Positions 44,185 through 55,500 of a stretch of 64,000 nt of DNA are shown here, piece after piece. Made by a program: the position numbers and the translations under genes. Position 1 is the stretch's first letter; each line of letters opens with the position of its first letter. Source of the stretch: Zygnema cylindricum. Taxonomy: Eukaryota > Streptophyta > Zygnematophyceae > Zygnematales > Zygnemataceae. The stretch is taken from positions 117,164 through 181,163 of the forward strand of contig JBBHKE010002847.1 of the NCBI GenBank assembly GCA_037447655.1. The letters are read 5' to 3'. The notes beneath the pieces are model-generated. The model saw only the letters and a list, made by a program, of their open reading frames with translations, was not told the origin of the DNA and searched no databases.

Positions 44185-45025
44185 ATGCTTCATCTAATAA
44201 CCCCTATCCCTTCTTCCCCTTCAATCCATCCCTTTGAAGCTTCCCAAGACACATGCAATGTCTATATGGAAGCTTTCATTACTTCCCCCCAACTCTTAAC
44301 TAGTGAACCTTCTCTTACGGTTTGTTTCGTGATACTTTTCTTGCTTAAACGAGGAGTTAGGGTGGTTGATGTTTTTTTCAGAAGTTCGTCTTTTATCGTC
44401 ACTCGAAATTTACCACCCATGATTTGCAATCGCCTTATGGTGTCTCGTCTACGAACTGTTATCGAACTAATGGAATTTGCACCATTGCCGTAGGCAACAT
44501 TTAATGTTTTTTGCTTGGCTTATGCCAATTGCAAACAACACCAACACGGGCTCGATTTCGTGAAGAAATTGTCCACGACATTCAAGCATTGCTTGATCTC
44601 CATCGAAGCTCGTTGGACCTCCAAGGTGACCCTCTTCGAGGACCTTTGTTTGCCTTGACTCATTACCTAGCCCAACGACCTTCTTCTTTATCTTTCCCTT
44701 ATTACCACTTCCCTTTCTTGTGTTGGCCTACAATCTTTCCAAAGTTCACCTCGTGAAACTGATCCTTTTTTTAAATCATTGAAGTGTGTTGCCTGGTTCC
44801 CTTTCAATCTCCTTTATTGTTTCACTCCTAATCCCGGTTTCTAAACTCGCACCCAATGCGAAGGCATTCATGTATTAGGGTGCCCATTGGGTTAGAGTTA
44901 TTTATGACATTATTTACTAACACTACTCTTTGCAGTGTTTCACCTTTTGTGGACGGCCTCCCTAAGCTTTTTGATCCTTCACTTGTTTTTGCCTTTCGGA
45001 TGAGGTGTTTCGTCTATGTCCCTCC
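44185..45025 (+). pseudogene. Degenerate LINE, RT part
   Basis: Peptides follow the LINE at 34.4-33.3 kb: PLFEASQDTCNVYMEAFITS, then VDVFFRSSSFIVTRNLPPMI, SRLRTVIELME, GDPLRGPLFALTHY and FVDGLPKLFDPSLVFAFRMR. Many stops and frameshifts make it an old copy. It is cut by the solo LTR at 45026 and resumes at 46269. Confidence 0.75.
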
Positions 45026-46268
45026 TGTTGAAATTTAAGTATTTTCTAGGTCTGTATTTTTTCTATCTGTTTGAGAGATACTATTAAAAGGTTTCTCAAA
45101 GTTACCTGGTGCATGGAAATACTACTATCTCTATATACTTGTTGTAGTCATTGAGAGACAGAAGAAACTCCATGTCTACCCACAGATTATGGAGACAGGC
45201 AGGAGGTTGAGAGGATAGTCTGCCAAAAGTTTGAATGTACATACCGGACTTGAACTTGACTCTATGGTCCTATTTATACATGTAGATCGGCAGACAGTGA
45301 TATACAGTTTGAAGTTTATATAAATACATACAATGCAACGAGAGAAAGAGCGAGGAATGAATACTTTAACTGAAATATGACACTAGTAGGATTAGAACCT
45401 AGGTTTACGTATTATAATGACATTCGCCTTCTCCACTAAGGCGTTGACGAAACGACACATATAAAGAGTTTGAAAAATATTTAAACGTAGTACAAATCTA
45501 CATACTCTATTTCACGGATTACGAAACGAAACGACGTCGAGTTTTAATGGATGCGATTAATTGTGGATTTCAGATCGGGCGGCGTACAGTGGAGCCGAAG
45601 CACCGGAGTGGACATTTGGCGGTTTGCAAGCTAATGTCAACGGAAGACACGTGGCGGGTTATGATTGGAAAGCGGATATTACGCGGGGAGCAACTACAGC
45701 TCAGGAACTGACACGCGTCAACGGAGCGGCCATGCCGTGCTATGGCCATACAAGAAGTACAGCCGCACCTGTACCTTCTTGTACCTTACAGTCCTTTGAT
45801 TAGCTAGAAACACTACTGTAGTAGTAGGTTGAGAGAGGGAGCTTAGGACTTAGAAAAATTAAGGTAGCCGCCTCTCTCCCAGAGGGCATCTGTATTTATA
45901 GGCCATCTTTGGCCAGGCATAACTTAATGCTCAAGGGAGCAAATTTAGTGATTCTTTTTGCTGCGAACTTAAGGGAGTCTAGGCTACACAAGGGTGTAGT
46001 CGGTCAGAGTGTTTGCCTGCCAGGGTGGCAGTATTTTTAAGGGAAAGTCAAAGTGGGGAATGTTGTCCACAACACATGTTCAAGTTTTGCATTATGTGGT
46101 GGAACTGAGCACACACAAAGTCTTCTTTCACGGGGGTGGAGTTGTATTGGGGTTCTGATTGTCAGGGTGTCAGTCATTTGGGTTTCTATCAACTTGGAGT
46201 CGGCACTATCTAGATAAGCTTCTTTGGATCTGCGATTTCTGTGGGGGAATGGAGCCCATGGAATTACA
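45026..46268 (+). repeat. Solo Copia LTR inserted in the LINE
   Basis: 1243 bp starting TGTTGAAATTTAAG and ending GGAATTACA, flanked by the exact 5-bp duplication CCTCC (45021-45025 and 46269-46273). It contains LTR landmarks shared with the intact Copia element (ATAACTTAATGCTC, AATTTAGTGATTCTTTTTGC, GGTCAGAGT) and an antisense tRNA-like block near 45390-45450 (GGCGTTGACG, GGATTAGAACCTAGG). No internal region remains, as expected after LTR-LTR recombination. Confidence 0.85.
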
Positions 46269-47480
46269 CCTCCTAACTTACTTGCACCTCCCCTCGCTGA
46301 TTGAGCCTCGTGGGCTTTGGACGGGAATGTGGCCCTACATCTTGTGTAAATGTATCCCTTCCATCCTTGTAAAGGGGTTTTGGTTTTTATTCGTACAGCC
46401 TGTGTGGCACCTATCGCCTACTTAAGGAGTTGGTGCCTTATTACTTCCACTCTCACTTCTCTTCCCAGTCGGGGATATTTTTGTTCCTCCTCCTACCGTC
46501 CACCGTGTTTCGCACGTTGTTTCCCTTTTTGGTGGTCTATTTAGTTGTTCATCTCTTCCTTTGGTGCACATCCGTGTTCTCTCCACCTCATCACGGAGCC
46601 TATTACGCGCCTCTAGACCTTAATACATGTGAAGGTTGTCGCTACTAGTTGCTAAGAGCTTCTCAAGGCGCTTCCCTCTAATTTTGCGCTTGCCCGATTT
46701 CTCTACGTCGGAGGCCTTTCATTCCTTTCACTCAGGCTATGTACTACACCCATTTTGTCGTGTCTTCGTTACATGCCACCTCAATTCACCATTGCCTTCA
46801 ATTTTCGGCTTGGCGGCCTTCATCCATTCTTGCACAACTCTATCGTTTGCCTGTGCGCCTCTGCTCTCAACCTTGATAATGGCGATTTGCTCGATTGTTT
46901 CCCTTTGGGGGGAGCTGCTTTAAGCACACAACATTGTTTGCGACACTACTGTATTTCTGCTTCTGAAGAGTGTTTTTCTGTTTGTTGGCAGGCTGGCATA
47001 TTATTCGTCGATTTATTGATATTGTTTGCCCGATGGTGCCAATCATACCTTTAGAGACATTGTATTGGCGAACCCTGTCACTTTTTATCTTTGAAGAATT
47101 AGTATGTTGGAGTTCCATGTGTGGTGCTAAGAGGAAGGAGCGTGATTTTGCCCGTCTTTTGTGGACGACTTTACTCCAAAAGCGGTCTAGAATTTCAGTT
47201 TTTTCTGCGCTGGTTTGGATGACTTCCTTTGTACTTGTGGTGGACGATTTTTCGAGAGGAGGGGCATTTTAAACCATCCCCCGTCTGCCCTCACATATTT
47301 TTATGGTCAACGCTTTTATGTGGCCTTTCTTTGGCTTTACAACATGTGCAAGCTTCCATTCTTCTTCAGTAAGCAGCTGCATTTATGGACCATTGACGGT
47401 TCCGGATCTCTCTCAGCTTGCTCCCTTGAGTTGTGGGATTTTCAAGGGTTGTGGGATTTTCAAGGCCTCTTTTAGGGGTT
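46269..47480 (+). pseudogene. Degenerate LINE, C-terminal part
   Basis: Continuation of the copy cut at 45025. Recognisable pieces are PCFARCFPFWW-type frames near 46500, NSPLPSIFGLAAFIHSCTTL near 46800, a Cys/His cluster region near 46850-46920, LLEEL-type remnants near 47090 and MVNAFMW near 47303 (LINE C-terminus). Heavily shifted. Confidence 0.6.
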
Positions 47481-47547
47481 TCTGATATCATGGTAAATAT
47501 CTTCAGTGTAATCACCCTATCAGCTTCTTTGAGTAAATTATCACCTG

Positions 47548-47856
47548 ATGGCTACACGTCTATGCCATCATGAGTTACAGAAAATGCTGTCTCAAAATAA
47601 GTCAAATACAGACAAATATTTTCAATCTACACTTAGCAGAATTGGACGGAACTACAGTGATTCCAAAATATGTGAGGAACAAGGATCCAGTAGAGGGTTC
47701 CATGTTACCGTTTATCGTCCATATTTGATTCAAGAGAAGCAGATTTCATCATATATTACAAGAAACAGTACTGCAAGTTATATTCAGGAAGCTGCCTTCT
47801 GGACATTTGGCTTAATAGTAATCACAAATTTTGCCGATGGAAAGGTACAATTTTGA
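47548..47856 (+). CDS. Unrecognised 102-residue frame
   Basis: Open frame MATRLCHHELQKMLSQNKSN to NFADGKVQF with good amino-acid balance, ending near a possible GT donor (GGAAAGGTACAA at 47838). I do not recognise it and found no partner exons. It could be an exon, a relic or chance. Confidence 0.22.
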   Translation: MATRLCHHELQKMLSQNKSNTDKYFQSTLSRIGRNYSDSKICEEQGSSRGFHVTVYRPYLIQEKQISSYITRNSTASYIQEAAFWTFGLIVITNFADGKVQF

Positions 47857-49509
47857 TCATACATATTTCTGACTAAAAGTGGCAGAGCACTACAAAGGTG
47901 TAAAGAATATAAAGTACAACATATAAATAAATATAAACATTTTTTTTTGCTGCGAACTTGAGTGCAGGCAGAAAGTAAAATACAAAACGAAATTGAGAAA
48001 AGTACTCAGCCATCATAGGACTGCCTTAAAGGAAAAATGAAGACGTATCTTAGTTCTAAATAACTTCTTCATCGGAGGTTGTGTAACTTGAACTTAGCAA
48101 TAACGGGTCCTTCTTTTGGGCTCGAATATATTAGTTCTTGGCAACCAGGAACATACAGAAAGCAAGAGTACAGGGCAGACAGCGACAAGATATCCTGTCA
48201 ATTGTCTAAAACCGTACTATTTTGAAGTATTGATAAAAAAACTATCTATAATTCTAAGCAAACAAACCAAAAACTTCCCTTTCCCCTTTCCCTCCCCTTC
48301 CTCCTCTCCTCTTTGCTTGGTGAATAGAGAAACTAACAAGGTGGAGTCAGGATACAAGATAAAAATAAATAAAAAATAAAACCCTATCCTTATCCCTCTC
48401 TCTGCCCCTCTCCTTCTCCTTCCCCGTCCCCTCTCCCTGTCTTTCCTCCTCCCGTCCCCCCTGTTCCCCCCCCCCTCTCCTCTTTGCTCGGTGAGTACAG
48501 AAAATAATAACCGGGTGGATTTGGAGGACAAAATAAAAATTTGAAAAAAATAGAACAGATGAAAAACAAAAATGCATATAAGAAAGCTCCAGAGGCAGAA
48601 AAAAAAGAAATAAACTGATCCAAGTCAAATCTTACAGTCATTTGCCATGACCGGTTCTACCACCCCAGATGAGACAAAAATGAGGTTATCGAGGGAATAT
48701 GTCCCCAAATCATCAAAAAATTGTACAGAATCTAAGCTACTGTCATAGTTACCGTAGATATTCTACAACTGAAACCCACTAAGTACAAATTCTTTTGGAA
48801 AGATAATCGATATCACAATCGGTAATCATCGCCTCCTGCAAGAAAAACAAAATAAGGGGAAGAAAGAAAGAGAAACACAGAAAAAAGGAAAGAAATTCTC
48901 TCATGTAAAAATTTCCACTTTCGTGTATGTTTCTCAGGTTTTGAAGATGTCGAACGGTCATTACGATTACAACAGTTTTAACATGAGAAGATCGTTAAAT
49001 TGATACAGAACCCATTGACATTTTATGGAATTGTGCTCCAAAAATTATATGAATAATAAAAACAGAGCCCAAAAATAAGACGAATTCCAATAGTCCAAAA
49101 TTGGAAGAAGGCAACAAAGACGCAGAGAGACAAAGAGAAGAGATGAAAGACACAGTGACAAAGAAACGGAGAGATAGAGGGACAGAGAGAGACAGAGTGA
49201 CAGAGAGACATAGAGAAAGACAGAGGGAGAGAGATGCTAAACAGAACTGTCATTTAGAGTCGAAGAAATAGAGAGGCAGAGAGAGAGATAAAAATATAGA
49301 CAGGGGAAGAGAGATACGGCATGGAAAAATCACTAGGAGTCCGAGGGATAGACAGACCAAGGGAGAAATAGGAAGACAGAGAGACACAGAGGGAGAGATA
49401 CTAAACGGAATTCCCGAATGACAAAGGCACAAAGTTCAAACCTGAGCAAGCTCATCCCCATCTATATAACAAGTTTTCACTTCCAATTCCAATCCGTACT
49501 CTCCCTCAT
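47857..49509. other. No supported gene; purine/pyrimidine-rich tracts
   Basis: Two CT-rich tracts with similar ends (TCCTCTCCTCTTTGCT.GGTGA) at about 48275-48325 and 48385-48495 form a diverged direct repeat. A GACAGAGAGA-rich tract lies at 49110-49400. It probably includes the CSN7 3' untranslated region. Confidence 0.45.
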
Positions 49510-52500
49510 TCAGTGGTATGAGAAGAGCCTGCCATAGTTGACAGTCAGTAGAATTATTAATCTATAAAAATTGCAAATCTATTTACTTACATGCCACCGT
49601 TTTTCTTATCTCAACTTTCAAACCACCTCCTCCACTCTTTTTTGCTCTCCCTCTCTCGCCCTACCTCTCTGTTATGTGAAAAGGACATCCAAGACAAGAG
49701 GAAGGTAAATTGAGCATGAAGGTTTGGAACTTGTCACCTATGTCAGAATTTTGGATCAATTTAATATATAGAAGGTTTTTCGAGGGGAGAAAGACAAAAA
49801 TAGAAGAACGTTTGATTAAACAAACTGCAAAAAAGTTGAGTCATAAAGGCAGGACAAAATGCCACCAGTTAATATGAAGTTTACGGCAAAAAGTAATTAT
49901 AGTAATAACCCTAAAATAATGAGTAACAAGTGGGACCATTGTCGTATCATTTCCAGAAATATAATGCTAACAGCGATTCACAGTGTACCGCGGCATTTTG
50001 TCCTTTCTCTCCGTCTTTCAACCAAGCTGTTATACCCTGGTTTTGTAAACCCAAATGATACTCACCTTTTAGGTCTACTGCGATCTCCATCCTCCACATA
50101 GTCCATACTTGTTCCTCCATCTCCGTACATCAAATCCTGGTGCCCTCGCAAATCCATTTCCGTCTGCAAAAACCCCATAAAAGAAGGAAAATAATGATTC
50201 TTAAGAATGTACTATTTTTAGTTACAATTATTAGTTATTCTTATTACAACGAACGCCAATCATCTGTCTGCAAAAACCCGACCAAAAACAGGCAATTCCT
50301 GAATATGTACAAAAAGCGGCAAAAACTACTAGGAGCAGAGACGAAGGCCAGATGCAGGTGCTACAACTCTCATACTGAAAAATAAAACATGCCAATACTA
50401 TATTGTCGTTTTCAGAGTCCCCAAAATCATTGTAAAAGAGAAAAAACTCCTAATAAAAGCAAATGAACAGTGGATTCTTCTGTGCTTAGTCTGAAAAACA
50501 GCAAATCTACTTGTTGCAATGATAAGACAAAAGAAAACTAAACATTCTTGATAAAGCGACTTGTTTCTCTGGTTTAATTTAAGCGACGAACTGAAAAGGC
50601 TAACTAAATTCAAATAAAATTCTGTAAGACAATCTACTCCAAAACAAAGAATAACATATAGCTCTAAAGCAGACTACACCCAAGGGGAAAACGAAGAAAA
50701 AAAAGGGGGATTCTATGAAAAATTAAAAGCCATACCTGTATGGACTTCCTTATGTCGTTTGCCTTATCCTCTACCTGTTTTTTATGCTCCAAATGAACTT
50801 TACTTTGGCTGTCTGCCCATTTTATCTTCTCCTGTATCGACAGCAAAAGGCTCTCTGCACTTCCCTGCCTGGAAAACAGCCCAAAATTTGAAAAAAGAAG
50901 CCACACCAAACTTTAGCAATAAACCGAACACAAAAGCAAAACTGTAGCTGTATTACGAGTTTCTTTTCTGACAACAACAAAAAAAACAAAACTGTAGATG
51001 TTTTAACAATTCTCTTCTGACAACAAAAAAAAAAAAAAAACAATACTGTCACTGTTTTAACAGTTTTTTTCTGACAACAAAAAAAAAAAAAAAAAACTGT
51101 AGCTGTAGCTGTTTTAGCATTTGTTTTCTGCCAAAAACCCAAATAATAAAATAAAAAAGAACTGTAGTTGTTTTAACATAATTTTTCTGACAGCAATCCA
51201 AATAAAAAAAAGCAAAATTGTAGTTGTTTTCACATCTGACGACAATCCAAAAAAAAAAGCAACACTTTGGTTGATATGCCGGTTTTTTCTCTGACAGCAA
51301 CCCAATTAAATTAAAAGAGCAAACCTGTAAAATAAAAAAGCAAAACTGCTGTTCTAATGCTTTCTTTGTGACAGCAATAGTAGATTCACTGTAACTAAAA
51401 AAAAAGAAACGGGTTAACATCAAAACCAAGTTGTCACAAATGCGATAATTAGTCAAAATAAGAAGAATCTTTAGGAAAAACACCTGTTATTGGTGGATCA
51501 ATTTTCTTCATTGAAGATGAGTTCACAAGCAATAATCTCCCTGTTTTGTGTACTTTGTTTAACTTCCAGATATGGATTAATTCAAATAAATGGTAAAGAC
51601 CAGGTCAACCTGGATATGAACTAAAGCATCATTATAACTTACACCAAAACAAAGGTTTTTAAAACTCTAAATATTTTAGCACAGAGACATAATTTATCAA
51701 TCTCAGTCAACAGCTTACTACCTAATGAAAACGCAAAATCAGGCAAAGAATCCAATGAAACTTATATCATAAGACAGTGGAAATCAACTTTTGAAAATGA
51801 TATAAATAAAACAACTAAGTAATTTATTGCTTGAAGGATCTTAAAAGAAACAAAATAATTTGTAAATTCACACCAAAACTGAAAAAAAAGCCACGCAGAC
51901 TTTTCCAAATACCAAGTGTTGTTATAAGATGATAACAACCATAACTTTTGCTTAAAAGATCCCAAAGGAAATCAGAAAGTTATAGATTCCCACCAAAACT
52001 AGGAAAAACAAAAAAAAATTGTTGACCTTCACCAATTTCCAAGCGTCGTTATGAGATTAACACTACAAATATCTTTGCTCAAAAGATCTTAAAGAAACCA
52101 GATAATTTATAGATTCCCACAAAAACTGGAAAAGAAAAGCACATGTTGACTTTACCAATTGCCAAGTGTCGAAATTAGATTATCGAGCTGTCCCGGTCTT
52201 AAATCACGCCCCGCTGAGAATTGCACCTGTAGACAACAAATTTGCAAAAAAATAGAATAAAAATCCTAGCAATAATAAAAAAACAGCGCAAATATTCCAG
52301 CATCTCCTATGCAGTACATTATAAAAGAACAGCTTCTACAGAATGGAGTTACATCAAAAAAAGTGAATCTCACAAAAAGAACAACTTGCATAATATATAA
52401 GCCTCGCAAAAGGCTTAAGGCCAGGTCACACTCGAGAAGTATATTTTTTAGGATTGTTTATTATTATTATTATTATTACTGCTTATTTATTGTAGGGTTA

Positions 52501-55500
52501 TTTATTCACAGTACAATCAGCTAAAACTCAATCCCGTCCCACAAAAAAATAATGACATAGCACATTATATAGCTGAAGGCCTTTATGTCACATAAATTGT
52601 CCACAAAACACCTCATCAATTATTATCCAGATTAAACGCGTTATTTCCCATTTCAACAAATAAAATCAAAACAGATTGAGGTAGAACCATTTAAAAAGAA
52701 AAATGGCATTTTAGATTTTCTTTAAACCCCAAAGTACAATGAGAGTCACTACTGGACAAAGATCTTTTATGAATGACTCATCCAATTTTATATTTTTAAT
52801 CACTGATTTTTATACTTGCGATTTAGGAGGTTAAATAAAAAGCTCAAATAAAATCCCAGGTAAAAAAACAAGCTTTTTAAACACCTCAAAGCATCGTTTC
52901 CTTTGATCAAGCTTGCCCCGGACAATGCCCTGAAATCACACGACAAAAAGTTCCCCCATCAGCAAATTTTTCCTTTTTTAATTTATTTATTTAGTTTGTG
53001 TACACATCATGAGACAAACGCAGAGGGGAGTTGAAAAGTTGTTTAAGGAATCAAAAGATAGAACAGTCATTGGCAGATAAAAACATATACTAACAGAATA
53101 TTAAAAGCTTCATTGGAGTAAAAAGACGTGAGATAAATCGAGCAATTTGCGAACATCATAATTGAACATTGTTTTAGGGTTTATAAAGTTTTTTAGGGTT
53201 TTAAATGTTGTTCAAACACAGAAAGATAAAACCTAACAACAACAGACTTTCAACAGAACAGAGTGTGCAATAACAAAAGATATTAAGCCTATTTAGGACT
53301 ATGGTAAAAGCTCAAGATATTGACAGAGATTTTTACGTTTAAAAAGAGTACCTTCCCTCTTTGAGGTGTTTTTGGTACTTGTTTGTACGATTTTGTACCA
53401 AAAAGGTATGAACCTGAGATTTCACTGTAGTGGACAGGGCTTGTTTTCTTCTATGAGGAACAAGACTACAAGTAGACTGCAAAAAGCCTAAATCCATTTT
53501 TTTAGGAGGGTAAGCATGAAAACACTAACCGAATACATGCAATCATTGATAAGTAAATCCTCAAGTTCTCGCACATTTGTGACATCGAGTTGCTCCATTA
53601 ACACATCATACGGTACAACCTGGATAAAAAGGAAGTTATGAAAAAATTCAGTAATCTACTCATATTCCCAAGGATGAGACATTGATAGAACATTTATGAT
53701 TCAGTAATCTACTCACATTCCCAAGCTTGTGACATCGATATAACATTGATATAAGAGTGCAAAAAAACCTGGCTTTCACATTAATTACACACACTCAAGC
53801 TTTCACAACAAATTTGGAAACAACATAATGAACTAGACCTAAGTATTTCTTCTCCACACAAACGAAAAAGCCATATCTGTGCATTATCGTTACATAACCT
53901 CAATCAACAGAACCTCAATTACAAAAAGACCGGACTTGACTAAGTGTTGTAAAGCCTACAACAAACGCTTCTGGCCCACTTTATATACACATAATAAAAT
54001 GCGCCAGTACACTGCCCATCGCTCTTAGAGTTAACAACTCAATTCAGATGAGTGTTGTTTTGACTGATAATCATAAATTAGTGTCAATAACATTGTTAGT
54101 TAAATGGCTCATAATGAGCCAAGCGGTGAAACTCAATTTAGTATAGTCAATTCTAACAAAGTCTTAACGCTAATTTAGTCAATAACTCTAATAGCCATGG
54201 TGTACTTTGTGCAAGACTTTGAGCCCTAAGTGTCTATTGCAAATTTCAGAAAATTCAAGTTTATAAACTGCTCACAGTGCTTTTCCCAGCACTTAACGTA
54301 TGCCATAATCATAAAATTATTTCAACAACAAATTAAATAAACAATCCTGAAAAACGTTTGCATAATATTTAAGGAGATCTCACCTTGGCATTCTCAGCCA
54401 AAGTCATGACAGTTAACTGTTTGAGTTTGAGCACTTGTTGAGGTTGAAGGGGTGGCAAGCGATGAGCAGAAGCTGTCCAAAAATAAATAAAATGTCAAAA
54501 ATAAAGAAGGGTTACAGGCTACAAGGTACAGACCAAGAAAAAGACTGAACTGTGGATTTTGAAACATAAGACTGGATAAAATCGGGAAAGAGAAGGATGC
54601 TTAGAAACTGACAAGATACAAGATAAGACATACAGGATAAGAAAAAAATCATTATTGCATCTATTTAGCGAGGCGTTTCCAATCTTCGTAAGGTTTAACA
54701 AGGGTTGGAAGAGAGAGAGAGGCAGTGATAGAGAGAGAGAGAGAGAGGGAGAGGGGGAGAGAGAAGGACGGGGGGAGAGAGGGAGAGAGAGATGGAGAGG
54801 GGGAGGGAGAGAGGGCGGGAGAAAGGGAGAGGGGGAGTGGGGGAGGGGAGGTGAAGGGGGATGGGGAGGGGGAGGGAGGGAGGGAGAGAGGGCGAGAGGG
54901 AGAGAGGGGGAGCGGGAGTGGGAGAGGGAGAGAGGGAGGGGGGGAGAGGGAGAGGGGGAGAGAGAACGAGGGAGGGAGGGAGGGAACAAAAGTTTAATCA
55001 TAATTGTATGTTTTTATTGTATGTTTTTCATAGAAGGCTATACCGCCCATCGTTATTAGCGTTTATTAGTGATTAGTGTTAATGTGAAATTAGCATTAGT
55101 AATACTAGTTTAGTGCAAGGAGACGTGGCAGATTGTAGTCCACGTCCTTAAATAATGTTGTTAAATCTATTTTGTAATTTTTGGCCAAAAAAAGTCGCGA
55201 CCGAATTAGTGTTATTAACGCTAATAACGATGAGCGGTGTAGTAAAGTGGAATTAGGGAAAGTTTCTTTTGGAATAAACCCCTACCTCTGAAATCGGCCC
55301 AAGTGCCATATGCAAAAAGCTGAAGAAGTTCCCATGCATGAGCATGCTCCGTTCCTTGTAACTGCACAAAGAAAAGGATAACAACAATAGATAAATAAGC
55401 ATAAAAAAACAAGAAACAAATTAATCCGTTCCTTGCAAGTGCACAAAGAAAATGTGAAACAGAAACAATCACAAGAAAAAACAAATGATACTAAGAACAG

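Noticed and set aside
48657..48680. Alternative CSN7 last exon giving KRTGHGK
   Set aside because: Weak acceptor (TGGTAG without pyrimidine tract) and a 1.4-kb intron; the exon at 49528 has a better branch point and acceptor.
48779..48840. Possible extra - strand exon (EAMITDCDIDYLSKRICT then stop)
   Set aside because: Has an acceptor-like CAG and could join an open stretch at 49442-49530, but the join is not supported by any family I recognise.
54519..55076. Long open frames on both strands
   Set aside because: They fall in a GA/GGGA tract and encode only Arg/Glu/Gly or Ser/Pro/Leu repeats; low-complexity artefact.
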